From an uncultured Alistipes sp. (GTDB lineage Bacteria; Bacteroidota; Bacteroidia; Bacteroidales; Rikenellaceae): a DNA stretch of 64,000 nt. Both the position numbers and the translations under genes were made by a program. Below, in pieces: positions 1 through 8,001 of this stretch (within the stretch, counting starts at the first letter, position 1; each line of letters starts with the position of its first letter). The notes below the pieces were generated by a model. The model saw only the letters and a program-made list of their open reading frames with translations, was not told where the DNA came from and made no database searches. The stretch covers positions 124,001 to 188,000 of the forward strand of contig CALURC010000008.1 of assembly GCA_944323075.1 (NCBI GenBank). Direction: 5' to 3'.

Positions 1-1041
1 TGCAATCTTCATCTCTTCATTGATCGTTGTCGCCCGTACATCAAGTGCCCCCCGGAAGATGTATGGGAATCCCAGTACATTGTTCACCTGATTCGGATAA
101 TCCGAACGTCCCGTTGCAAAGATGATATCCTTGCGCGCTGCCATCGCATCGGCATACGAAATTTCCGGATTGGGATTTGCCAAGGCAAACACGATCGGAT
201 TTTCGGCCATACTACGCACCATATCCTGTGTCAGTACATTAGCTACCGAAAGCCCGAGAAATACATCCGCACCGACCAATGCTTCTGTCAATGTATTGAC
301 TTCCCGAGTCGTGGCAAATTTGCTCTTGATCGGATTCAGGTCATTCCGACGCACCGAAATCACTCCTTTACTATCACACATTACCACATTTTCGGGTTTG
401 ACACCGAGCGACATATACAATCTTGCACAAGAAACCGCAGCAGCTCCGGCTCCGTTCACTACGACCCGAACCTCATCAATCTTTTTGCCCGCTATTTCCA
501 ATGCATTCAACAATGCCGCAGAAGAGATGATTGCCGTCCCGTGCTGATCGTCGTGCATCACCGGAATCGACAGCTCCTCCTTAAGCCGATCTTCGATAAC
601 GAAACACTCGGGGGCTTTAATATCCTCGAGGTTAATTCCACCGAATGTCACCGATATATTTTTTACAGTCTCAATAAACTGCTCCGTATCCTTAGTATTG
701 ACCTCTATATCGAACACATCAATATCAGCAAAAGTCTTAAAGAGCAAGCCTTTACCCTCCATTACAGGTTTCCCTGCCATAGCTCCGATATCTCCGAGTC
801 CCAACACTGCCGTACCGTTCGAAATCACAGCTACCAAATTTCCCTTTGCCGTATATTTATACGCATCATCCGGATTCTCCTTAATAGCCAAACAAGGTTC
901 GGCCACTCCGGGTGAATAGGCCAGAGAAAGGTCTTTTTGCGTACTGTATGGTTTGGTCGGAACGACCTCTATTTTTCCTGGACGCCCCTCCGAATGGTAG
1001 AGAAGGGCCTCTTCCTTTTTACTTTTTGCGTTATTCCCCAT
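1..1041 (-). CDS. maeB: NADP-dependent malic enzyme, N-terminal part (cut by window edge)
   Basis: Oxidative decarboxylation of malate to pyruvate with reduction of NAD(P), in the cytoplasm. The first 347 residues are present and the frame runs open off the left edge. The start at MGNNAKSK is the first Met after a stop-rich AT-rich leader. Family motifs are intact: SPGVAEPC near residue 43, a [10 protein letters not shown] stretch near 80-90, HDDQHGTA near 165 and the Rossmann glycine motif [13 protein letters not shown] near 195. The visible part ends after the second nucleotide-binding half, where MaeB-type enzymes continue into a phosphotransacetylase-like domain; whether that domain exists here cannot be seen. 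The gene diverges from the HsdR-N gene. Confidence 0.95.
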   Translation of the reverse strand, partial: MGNNAKSKKEEALLYHSEGRPGKIEVVPTKPYSTQKDLSLAYSPGVAEPCLAIKENPDDAYKYTAKGNLVAVISNGTAVLGLGDIGAMAGKPVMEGKGLLFKTFADIDVFDIEVNTKDTEQFIETVKNISVTFGGINLEDIKAPECFVIEDRLKEELSIPVMHDDQHGTAIISSAALLNALEIAGKKIDEVRVVVNGAGAAAVSCARLYMSLGVKPENVVMCDSKGVISVRRNDLNPIKSKFATTREVNTLTEALVGADVFLGLSVANVLTQDMVRSMAENPIVFALANPNPEISYADAMAARKDIIFATGRSDYPNQVNNVLGFPYIFRGALDVRATTINEEMKIA

Positions 1042-1141
1042 AGCTAACTAACTATTTTACCTCTATATATAATCTTATTTAATAATCGCTATATCGATAA
1101 ATACAGATTGAGTCTCGACAAAAAAATCAAGCAGTCCGTTT

Positions 1142-1168
1142 TTTGTACTCGACTTTTTTCTATATTTG
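1142..1168 (+). promoter_or_regulatory. Bacteroidota-type promoter of the HsdR-N gene
   Basis: TTTG at 1142-1145 and TATATTTG at 1161-1168 match the -33/-7 consensus, with a slightly short spacer. The expected transcription start, around 1174-1176, falls on the ATG at 1175. This argues that translation begins at the next in-frame ATG at 1244. Confidence 0.6.
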
Positions 1169-1243
1169 TAGAATATGGCGGATATTCCGCAACGCGTTTT
1201 CATCACGAAAAATCAGGCACAAGGTACGCATTTTTATCAACAG

Positions 1244-1708
1244 ATGGATGCATTTTCGCAATTAAATTTTCCTCGATACCCTTTCAGAATCCGAAAACGT
1301 GAAACAGGCCCTCAAATTTGGGATAACATTCGACGAAAATGGCTCGTTCTAACCCCTGAAGAGTGGGTCAGACAGCACTTGATTCGATTTCTGACCGAGG
1401 CACGCGGAGTTCTACCTGCCTCCATTTCACAAGAATACCCGATCGAACTTGGAGGAACACGACAAAGAGCCGACTTGGTCGTATTCGCTCGAAACGGGAG
1501 TCCCTGTCTCTTGGCTGAATGTAAAGCCCCCGACGTCAACCTGACACAAATAACCCTTGCACAAGCCGTTCGTTATAACAGCATATTAAAAACCCCGTTC
1601 GTCTTACTGACGAACGGGATCAAACATATCTGCTATCGTTACGACAATTCGGGACACTGGCTCACCATGAACGACATCCCCGATCTGTCACCATTTTTTC
1701 GGATTTAA
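1244..1708 (+). CDS. HsdR N-terminal domain protein (PD-(D/E)XK nuclease fold)
   Basis: A 154-residue protein consisting almost only of the type I restriction HsdR N-terminal (HSDR_N_2) domain. The nuclease-fold core is visible as RADLVVF followed by LLAECKAP, giving the Asp...Glu-X-Lys arrangement of the PD-(D/E)XK superfamily. The preceding TPEEWVRQ segment is typical of the stand-alone Bacteroidota version. The start at 1244 is preferred over the ATG at 1175 because the promoter -7 box lies only 7 bp before 1175. No HsdM, HsdS or helicase part is nearby, so this is not a restriction system. The function of these solitary proteins is not known to me; DNA binding or nuclease activity is inferred from the fold. 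Its last 21 bp overlap the convergent acetyltransferase gene. Confidence 0.85.
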   Translation: MDAFSQLNFPRYPFRIRKRETGPQIWDNIRRKWLVLTPEEWVRQHLIRFLTEARGVLPASISQEYPIELGGTRQRADLVVFARNGSPCLLAECKAPDVNLTQITLAQAVRYNSILKTPFVLLTNGIKHICYRYDNSGHWLTMNDIPDLSPFFRI

Positions 1709-2227
1709 CAGCTGAAGCATATACTCATCCTGCCAGTCGGAAGTGGTTCTGGTCCACTCTTTCTTCAATCCGCTGATCGTAAACCCTTTACTCTTAAACA
1801 AAGCAAGACTACGCCGATTCTGAGTCGGTATGTTACAATATAGCTGATTGAGGGTCAACACCTGAAAGCAATACCGAATCAACAGCGACACGGCATGTGA
1901 GGCATATCCTTGCCCTTGATCATTCTTGTCATAAATCAAAATACCCACACCTGCCCGGCAATTATAGGGATCGAGATCGAACAGATCGATCGCTCCGACC
2001 GGTTTTCCTTCGGCTTTCGACTCAATAATCAACCGCAACTGACGGGTTTCGTAAATATCCCGCTGCTGCTCGGCGATGAACTTTCTTAAAACATGTTTGG
2101 AAAAAGGAGCGATCGTATTGCTCACCTTCCACGTTTCGGTATCGTTCTCCCACCGGTATAGAATATTCACATCCTCCGGTTCCAAAGCGCGCAACCGGAT
2201 CAGATCGCTCTCCATCGGATTGCCCAT
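1688..2227 (-). CDS. GNAT family N-acetyltransferase (RimJ/RimL-like)
   Basis: A 179-residue cytoplasmic acetyltransferase that would transfer an acetyl group from acetyl-CoA to an amine. It has the RimJ/RimL-like N-terminus (LIRLRALEPEDVNILYRWEND) and the acetyl-CoA pyrophosphate-binding loop DQGQGYAS near residue 110. The C-terminal YCNIPTQNRRSLALFKSKGF is the usual Asn-X-X-Ser helix. Substrate unknown; ribosomal-protein N-termini, polyamines or antibiotics are all possible in this family. Starts at residue 1 or at Met5 are equally plausible. The gene converges on and overlaps the HsdR-N gene by 21 bp. Confidence 0.88.
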   Translation of the reverse strand: MGNPMESDLIRLRALEPEDVNILYRWENDTETWKVSNTIAPFSKHVLRKFIAEQQRDIYETRQLRLIIESKAEGKPVGAIDLFDLDPYNCRAGVGILIYDKNDQGQGYASHAVSLLIRYCFQVLTLNQLYCNIPTQNRRSLALFKSKGFTISGLKKEWTRTTSDWQDEYMLQLLNPKKW

Positions 2228-2267
2228 AACAAAAAGGATATGAAATCAATTACTACCTACAATTATA

Positions 2268-3500
2268 CTACAACGAAATAATCTTATTCCGGATCAACAT
2301 GGCTGCTCCGAGGGCCCCGATGTTTTCATCCAGATTCGTCGTACGGAACAGCGTATCGTTATAAACCAAACGTAACGAATATTTGTTGACAGCCGATTTC
2401 AGCGGCAACATAAGATAATCGCCTGCTGCAGCCAAATTTCCTCCGATAATCACCTGCTCTGGATTGAAAATATTGATCAAGAATGCGATACTCTTTCCAA
2501 TCTTTTCTCCGACCTCTTCGATCAATTCGATCGACAGCGTATCGTCGTTCTTTGCCGCCTGAACGATATCGTTAATATGAATTTTATGTTGTTTCTGGTA
2601 TTTATCCATCAGTATCGTCGTCCGGCCATTCTGAATCTGAGTAATCATCTTATTCTCAATAGCGATTCCCGATACCTCAGTTTCCAGACACCCTTTTTTG
2701 CCACAATCACAGATAATCTCGTTATCGAAGAAGGGAGTGTGACCGAATTCGCCGGCGAAACCTGATTTTCCATAATAAAGTTTCCCGTCAATAATTACAC
2801 CGATCGCCACACCACGAGCCAAATTCAGATAGATGATATTTTTCTCCTCTCCGGTACACCCTTTCGTGTATTCCGCATAACAACGAGCTCGCGTATCATT
2901 CTCTATCAACACCCGATAACCAAGTCGCTTCTCCATGATTTCACACAAAGACTCCTCCTGAGAGGTGAAATATTTATAGCTTCTCCCCGTTTTCGGATTG
3001 ACTCTTCCGGCAATACAGATTCCGATACCCAACAGCTTTGTCCGGTCTATATCGCTACTATTCAAAAATTTCTCTATCGTCTGACAAATCCGCTCCAAAC
3101 ATTCGTCCGTATCATCGAGCTGAAAATCGGAATCATGTTCCAGTTTAATCACATTATTATGCAGATCGGTCAACATCAATACCATCTGGTCTCGGCTGAT
3201 TTCAATCCCCGCAAAATAGATCGATGAATGTGTCAAACCGAAAACATTGGGACGCCGACCTCCACTTGTTTCGATCTTACCACGATCTGCAATAATCTTA
3301 TCTGCCAGTAACTCATCTACCAATTTCGTCACGGTGGGGATGCTGACATGTAATTCACGAGCCAAATCAGCCAATGTACACTCGCCTTCAATAGCCATGT
3401 GGGCAATAATGTTTCGCTTTAAGATATTGTTTTTCTGTACAATACCTTTAGCTTTTCCGTTTTTACCCGGTTGATTGAAAAATTCTTGTAACGTGCTCAT
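2268..3500 (-). CDS. ROK family transcriptional regulator (NagC/XylR type)
   Basis: A 410-residue repressor-type ROK protein. Residues about 30-80 form a winged helix-turn-helix (ADLARELHVSIPTVTKLVDEL). The rest is the sugar-kinase-like ROK domain, with the zinc/ROK signature CDCGKKGCLE near residue 265 and the GEFGHTPF loop before it. NagC-type members bind a sugar or sugar phosphate and release DNA. The ATP-binding N-lobe pattern is less clear than in ROK kinases, which fits a regulator. No sugar operon is adjacent, so the effector cannot be inferred. A 13-bp direct repeat lies in its own leader and may be its operator. Confidence 0.9.
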   Translation of the reverse strand: MSTLQEFFNQPGKNGKAKGIVQKNNILKRNIIAHMAIEGECTLADLARELHVSIPTVTKLVDELLADKIIADRGKIETSGGRRPNVFGLTHSSIYFAGIEISRDQMVLMLTDLHNNVIKLEHDSDFQLDDTDECLERICQTIEKFLNSSDIDRTKLLGIGICIAGRVNPKTGRSYKYFTSQEESLCEIMEKRLGYRVLIENDTRARCYAEYTKGCTGEEKNIIYLNLARGVAIGVIIDGKLYYGKSGFAGEFGHTPFFDNEIICDCGKKGCLETEVSGIAIENKMITQIQNGRTTILMDKYQKQHKIHINDIVQAAKNDDTLSIELIEEVGEKIGKSIAFLINIFNPEQVIIGGNLAAAGDYLMLPLKSAVNKYSLRLVYNDTLFRTTNLDENIGALGAAMLIRNKIISL

Positions 3501-3511
3501 GTCTGTTAACT

Positions 3512-3596
3512 ATTATAGTGGGTTATGTTAAGTGGTTTTCTTTTTTAAAATATAACGAGCAATTATAGTTGGTTCGTACAAAGTAAATGAAAAAAA
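3512..3596 (-). promoter_or_regulatory. ROK gene leader with near-consensus -7 box and a 13-bp direct repeat
   Basis: On the minus strand TTACTTTG (3589-3596) is one mismatch from TAnnTTTG. ATTATAGTTGGTT (3572-3584) overlaps the predicted start of transcription. ATTATAGTGGGTT (3512-3524) repeats it exactly 60 bp away with one mismatch, just before the start codon. Two repeats in this position suggest an autoregulatory operator; this is inference. Confidence 0.4.
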
Positions 3597-3673
3597 GATG
3601 AAAAAGCCACAAACTGTTAAAATATTTTACATTCTAACCCAAGCTTCTTATCGTTTTCCCAAAAATACAAAAC

Positions 3674-3717
3674 GTAAAGAATGGGATGTACGGCTGTCTG
3701 CACACCCCATTCTTTAC
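3674..3717 (-). terminator. Terminator hairpin downstream of fabD
   Basis: GTAAAGAATGGG (3674-3685) pairs perfectly with CCCATTCTTTAC (3706-3717) around a 20-nt loop. On the minus strand the stem is followed by a T-rich run. Confidence 0.6.
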
Positions 3718-3737
3718 ATTTATTACAAATCGGAATC

Positions 3738-4622
3738 TTACAACGTCTGTTTTGATTCGCAAACAGCGCTCCGATCAACTTTTTTGATCAAACCCTGCAA
3801 AACACTTCCCGGACCGAGTTCCGTAAACTGCGTAGCCTGATCTGCCAACATATTGCGGACAATCTGCGTCCACCGAACAGGAGACGTCAACTGTGCGATC
3901 AAATTTTTCTGTATTTTTTCAGGATCCGTGTACGGTTTTGCATCGACATTCTGATAGACCGGACAAATCGGCTGAGCGAAAGGAGCAGCCTTGATCGCCT
4001 CTTCCAGTTCAACGCGTGCCGGCTCCATCAACGGAGAGTGGAAAGCCCCACCTACATTCAGCTTCAAGGCACGTTTTGCGCCAGCCTCTGAAAGCTTCTT
4101 ACATGCTTCATCAATCGCTTCGTTACTTCCGGAGATGACCAATTGGCCCGGACAGTTATAATTGGCAGGTACTACGACTCCTTGTATCGAAGCACAAACC
4201 TCTTCAACTTTTTCATCCGGAAGTCCGATAATGGCTGCCATAGTCGAGGGATTCTGCTCGCAAGCTTTTTGCATGGCTTGAGCCCGCTTTGAAACCAGTT
4301 TCAAACCATCTTCAAACGAGAGCGCACCGGCTGCAACCAAAGCACTGAACTCTCCGAGCGAATGACCTGCTGTCATGTCCGGTTTAAACCCGTCGCCCAA
4401 AGATTTTGCTAAAATCACCGAATGCAAAAAAATTGCCGGTTGGGTCACTTTTGTCTGTTTGAGCTGTTCGTCGGTTCCTGCGAACATGATATCAGTAATG
4501 GAAAATCCCAAAATTTCATTCGCTTTTTCGAATAACTCCTTTGCTAAAGGGACATTGTCATAGAGATCCTTGCCCATTCCCACGAATTGAGCGCCTTGTC
4601 CCGGAAATACGTAAGCGTGCAT
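3738..4622 (-). CDS. fabD: Malonyl CoA-acyl carrier protein transacylase
   Basis: Moves malonate from malonyl-CoA to acyl carrier protein, the first committed loading step of type II fatty acid synthesis in the cytoplasm. The 294-residue length is normal. The GQGAQ oxyanion-hole motif is at residues 8-12, the nucleophile motif GHSLGEFSAL is near residue 90 and the catalytic His is in GAFHSPLM near 200. The start is set by MHAYVFPGQGAQ and by a good promoter just upstream. It stands alone here, not in a fab cluster. Confidence 0.97.
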   Translation of the reverse strand: MHAYVFPGQGAQFVGMGKDLYDNVPLAKELFEKANEILGFSITDIMFAGTDEQLKQTKVTQPAIFLHSVILAKSLGDGFKPDMTAGHSLGEFSALVAAGALSFEDGLKLVSKRAQAMQKACEQNPSTMAAIIGLPDEKVEEVCASIQGVVVPANYNCPGQLVISGSNEAIDEACKKLSEAGAKRALKLNVGGAFHSPLMEPARVELEEAIKAAPFAQPICPVYQNVDAKPYTDPEKIQKNLIAQLTSPVRWTQIVRNMLADQATQFTELGPGSVLQGLIKKVDRSAVCESKQTL

Positions 4623-4648
4623 TTTTGTATCTTTTTTGGTTAACCGGG

Positions 4649-4656
4649 CAAATATA
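4649..4656 (-). promoter_or_regulatory. -7 box of the fabD promoter
   Basis: TATATTTG on the minus strand, about 27 bp upstream of the fabD start codon, is a full match to TAnnTTTG. Confidence 0.6.
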
Positions 4657-4754
4657 CGAATTTTTCTTGAAACAGAACCACTTCTTCATCTATCGCCTTT
4701 CAAACTAAATCTATAAAAACACAACTATCGTTCGTTTTCACCCTCATCTATCCC

Positions 4755-4762
4755 TATATTTG
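4755..4762 (+). promoter_or_regulatory. -7 box for the exported protein gene
   Basis: TATATTTG, 34 bp before the ATG at 4796. No clear TTTG -33 element. Confidence 0.55.
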
Positions 4763-4795
4763 TAACGCTTTTTTCCTAATTCGACCGCATCTTCC

Positions 4796-5500
4796 ATGAA
4801 AATTTATTTTTTACGGTTTTTCTTATTTTGCCTAATCTTCCTGCAAAGCGCCTCGCTCTTCTCCCAACGCGACATGAAAGCTTTCGAACACGGAGTCGTC
4901 GCACTGGATGCAGGAACATCCGGAATTGGACTCTCTTTAGGATTTCCCCTCCACACATCGGTCGCGGTTCGTACAGGAGTTAGTGCTTTACCCTTTTCAT
5001 TTCACTACACCTACGATGATTTCGACCCGGCACCGGGTCAGATCTCCCCGCCCGACGTTCGGTTAAAAGCCCAAATAAACATGTTGAACGGACATTTACT
5101 GTTCGACTATTTCCCCTCGCGTAACTCATCATTTTTCCTCACGGCCGGACTCTATGCAGGCCAAAACCGGATGATTCGGATTTCGGGACAAAGTACCGAA
5201 CCGATCCAAATCGGCGACCTAATCATCACGCCCGATGAAGTGGGGGAAGTCGAAGGATGGATGAAAATACACACAATAAAACCCTACGTGGGCATCGGAT
5301 TTGGCCGTACCCTGCCCGATTCCCGTTTCGGCTTCAAATTCGAACTCGGCGCCATGTTCATCGGCACACCAACCATACAAAGCAATAAGCTGTCATCATT
5401 GGTCGAAGTAGGAGAGGAGATATCAGGTATCGATCGTTTTTTAACCCGATTCAAAGTTTATCCGAAACTCTCATTTCAAGTAAATTACCGAATTTTTTAA
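4796..5500 (+). CDS. Exported hypothetical protein, probable outer-membrane beta-barrel
   Basis: A 234-residue protein with a clear signal peptide (hydrophobic residues 4-20, cleavage near SLFSQ). The mature part alternates polar and aromatic/hydrophobic residues in strand-like blocks, with repeated Gly-Phe/Gly-Ile turns (GIGLSLGFPL, KPYVGIGFGRTLP, FGFKFELGAMF). It ends in a strand finishing YRIF, the terminal aromatic expected of an outer-membrane barrel. I do not recognise a family; a small OmpW/OmpA-like porin-type barrel is the best structural guess. It has its own promoter and is monocistronic. Confidence 0.7.
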   Translation: MKIYFLRFFLFCLIFLQSASLFSQRDMKAFEHGVVALDAGTSGIGLSLGFPLHTSVAVRTGVSALPFSFHYTYDDFDPAPGQISPPDVRLKAQINMLNGHLLFDYFPSRNSSFFLTAGLYAGQNRMIRISGQSTEPIQIGDLIITPDEVGEVEGWMKIHTIKPYVGIGFGRTLPDSRFGFKFELGAMFIGTPTIQSNKLSSLVEVGEEISGIDRFLTRFKVYPKLSFQVNYRIF

Positions 5501-5585
5501 ATTACAGGAGGGGGTATTTTCATTTTCTTCCATTTCGATTTCCGATATTTACCCGCAGGAAAAAACAAAACCTCCGGCAAATTCG

Positions 5586-5593
5586 TATCTTTG
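5586..5593 (+). promoter_or_regulatory. -7 box of the panE-like gene and probably of the operon to 10.4 kb
   Basis: TATCTTTG, 25 bp upstream of the ATG at 5618. No further consensus promoter was seen before 10.4 kb, and the four following genes are spaced 24, 5 and 18 bp apart. Confidence 0.6.
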
Positions 5594-5617
5594 TCTTTTG
5601 AGTAATAAGACAAAAGT

Positions 5618-6553
5618 ATGGAAACAAAAATAGTTGTCGTCGGCACAGGCGGAGTCGGCGGATTTATCGGGGGAAAACTTGCCAAACATTACACGCCAGA
5701 CTCTTCAATAAAAGTCTGTTTCCTGTCACGAGGAGAAGCACTAAAAAATATCCGGCAACATGGTCTGGTTGTTGACGCACAGCAGGGCAGCTTCACCGCC
5801 TATCCGGCCATCGCAACCGACTCAGCCGCCGAGATCGGGCCTGCCGACTACATTCTGCTCTGCACGAAAGCCTACGACATCGAGCGGGCGGTCGAACAGA
5901 TCCGACCGATGATCACTCCTCGGACGGTCATTCTTCCCTTTCTGAACGGAGTGGACAGTGCGGAACGCATCAAAGCAGTCCTGCCCGGACAACCCGTATG
6001 GGACGGATGTGTCTACATCGTAGCCTATATCGTATCGCCCGGACGTATCGCCGAACGGACCAATGGATACCGCTATATGTTCGGAGCGCAGGATAATCCC
6101 GATCCACGACAGGACGAACTGCAAGCCCTCTTCACCGAAGCGGATATCCGAGCTTATCACATGCCCGACATCCAACGACGCGTGTGGGACAAGTTCGCAT
6201 TTATCTCGACCGTTGCAACAGCAACCTCCTATACCGATGAACCTTACGGTGTCGTCCTGAACACCCCGTCGTACCGTCAGCAATTCGAATCGTTGCTCGA
6301 AGAGTTTCAGGCGGTCGCCCGCAAGAAAGGGATTACGCTTTCCGAAGGGATTGCCCAAAAGGTCATCGATCAGATGGAACGCATTCCGGCCGACACGACC
6401 ACCTCGATGCAACGAGACTTCCGTGCAGGAAAGAACACTGAACTGGAATCACTGACCGGATACATTGTCCATGAAGGAGAACGTCTCGGAGTTCCGACCC
6501 CGGTGTACGATCTGATGTATGCTTCTCTTCTAAAACGAACGAAACACGTATAA
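5618..6553 (+). CDS. panE: 2-dehydropantoate 2-reductase (ketopantoate reductase family)
   Basis: Family reaction: NADPH-dependent reduction of 2-dehydropantoate to pantoate, for coenzyme A synthesis. It has 311 residues. The N-terminal Rossmann motif is GTGGVGGFIGG at residues 9-19, and the active-site lysine segment LLCTKAYD follows near 87. The second catalytic Lys is in RRVWDKFAF near 195, and the C-terminal NTELESLTGYIV block carries the conserved Glu. The family also contains unrelated substrate specificities, so panE is likely but not proven. The next three genes act on peptidoglycan peptides, so the gene could instead reduce a related 2-oxo acid. Confidence 0.85.
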   Translation: METKIVVVGTGGVGGFIGGKLAKHYTPDSSIKVCFLSRGEALKNIRQHGLVVDAQQGSFTAYPAIATDSAAEIGPADYILLCTKAYDIERAVEQIRPMITPRTVILPFLNGVDSAERIKAVLPGQPVWDGCVYIVAYIVSPGRIAERTNGYRYMFGAQDNPDPRQDELQALFTEADIRAYHMPDIQRRVWDKFAFISTVATATSYTDEPYGVVLNTPSYRQQFESLLEEFQAVARKKGITLSEGIAQKVIDQMERIPADTTTSMQRDFRAGKNTELESLTGYIVHEGERLGVPTPVYDLMYASLLKRTKHV

Positions 6554-6577
6554 CGAAAAAGCAAGCATAACCCAATC

Positions 6578-7996
6578 ATGAAAAGACCTTATTTTTACAG
6601 TCTATTCATTCTTATTCTCTGCTGCGGAACATTCGCCTGCACGAAATCTCAAAATGATTGGGACGAAACGGTTTCCGCACTCATAGACAAAGGGGCCTTT
6701 TCCCAAGCGGATTCCCTGCTCGATGCCGTAAAGAGACACGCATCGGCCGAAGAGCACCGCCGGGCCGACTCCCTGCAGGAGATCATACGCCGATGGAGAA
6801 TCGAATTTCCGTACGACTCCGTACAAATCACCGAACAGATCCACGCCCGACTCTCCGACACGATCTCATCCGAACAGATCGCACGCTGGGAAGACGCCGG
6901 CCACCTCGAGATGCGCCTGATCGACGGAGAGAAACGCTATTTCAGACGGGCCGTCGGCAATCTGTTCCATCTGGTTCCCGAACTTCCCGACCGGACGGCT
7001 GCATCAGGCAACGATCCCCGAATCGCACGTCTGCAATCTATCGTCGACTCGACCACTCGTTTCGGAGCCGCCACCCATCCGGTTCGGACCACCATTCACT
7101 ACACCCTGACCGTACACCCGAACGCCGTACCCGAAGGGGATACACTCCGTTGCTGGCTGCCCTATCCACAGGAGATCGCTCCGCGACAAACCGACATCGA
7201 ACTGCTCGGCTCGTTTCCCGAGACCTATACCCTCGCACCGGTCGGGACACCCCAACGAAGCATCTACCTCGAGCAGGTTGCACGCAAAGACAGCGCCACC
7301 CGCTTCGAAGTAACCTTCCGGATGATCAACCGGGCCCGCTACTTCAATCAAGACTCTCTAATCAACCGAGTACAGCCCTACGATACGACCTCCGAGATTT
7401 ATCAGACCTATACGGCCGAACGCCCTCCACAGATTCTCTTCTCCGACCGGTTAGCTGCCAAAGCCCGCGAACTGGCCGGTGACGAAACCAATCCCGTACG
7501 GATCGTATCGCGCATTTATGACTGGATCGACGAGATTCCGTGGGCCGGATCGATCGAATACAGCGTATTGCCCCACATTCCGGAGTATGTACTCTCCTCG
7601 GGACACGGTGACTGCGGACAGGTTGGGCTGCTACTCATTACAATGCTGCGCAGCGTGGGGATTCCCGCCCGTTGGGAGAGTGGCTGGACCCTCTATCCTC
7701 AGACCTATAATCTCCACGACTGGGGATCGGTCTATTATGAAGGCGTAGGCTGGGTTCCCATCGATGTGTCCGCCGGACGGCAAGAGAGCGACAATCCTGC
7801 CGTGCGCAATTTCTACAAATCGGGGCTCGACAGCTACCGTCTGGTCGTAAACAGCGATTACAGCCAACCGTTCACCCCCCGAAAGAAACACATGCGCAGC
7901 GAGCCGATCGATTTTCAACGCGGAGAGGTAGAGACTTCGGAACGAAACCTCTATTTCGATGAATGGGACTATGCTATGGATATATCATACGAATAA
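6578..7996 (+). CDS. Transglutaminase-fold lipoprotein
   Basis: A 472-residue exported protein with a short hydrophobic leader and a probable lipobox Cys at residue 21 (TFAC, not a perfect lipobox). Residues about 330-410 form a transglutaminase-like cysteine peptidase core. The catalytic Cys lies in SGHGDCGQVG, the His in YNLHDWGSVYYEG and the Asp in VPIDVSAG. The preceding region is strand-rich and probably a Bacteroidota-specific N-terminal domain. In this fold the triad usually cleaves or rearranges amide bonds. Its position 5 bp before an NlpC/P60 endopeptidase and a dipeptide epimerase gene suggests murein peptide trimming in the periplasm. Exact substrate unknown. Confidence 0.85.
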   Translation: MKRPYFYSLFILILCCGTFACTKSQNDWDETVSALIDKGAFSQADSLLDAVKRHASAEEHRRADSLQEIIRRWRIEFPYDSVQITEQIHARLSDTISSEQIARWEDAGHLEMRLIDGEKRYFRRAVGNLFHLVPELPDRTAASGNDPRIARLQSIVDSTTRFGAATHPVRTTIHYTLTVHPNAVPEGDTLRCWLPYPQEIAPRQTDIELLGSFPETYTLAPVGTPQRSIYLEQVARKDSATRFEVTFRMINRARYFNQDSLINRVQPYDTTSEIYQTYTAERPPQILFSDRLAAKARELAGDETNPVRIVSRIYDWIDEIPWAGSIEYSVLPHIPEYVLSSGHGDCGQVGLLLITMLRSVGIPARWESGWTLYPQTYNLHDWGSVYYEGVGWVPIDVSAGRQESDNPAVRNFYKSGLDSYRLVVNSDYSQPFTPRKKHMRSEPIDFQRGEVETSERNLYFDEWDYAMDISYE

Positions 7997-8001
7997 ACTG
8001 A

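Noticed and set aside
1244-1708. Remnant of a type I restriction-modification locus
   Set aside because: The domain ends cleanly with its own promoter, with no degraded hsdM/S or helicase nearby, so a stand-alone gene is more likely than a remnant.
6658-7482. A 274-codon plus-strand frame inside the transglutaminase-fold gene
   Set aside because: Out-of-frame shadow caused by the GC-rich codon pattern; very Arg-rich; the in-frame gene has an intact catalytic triad.
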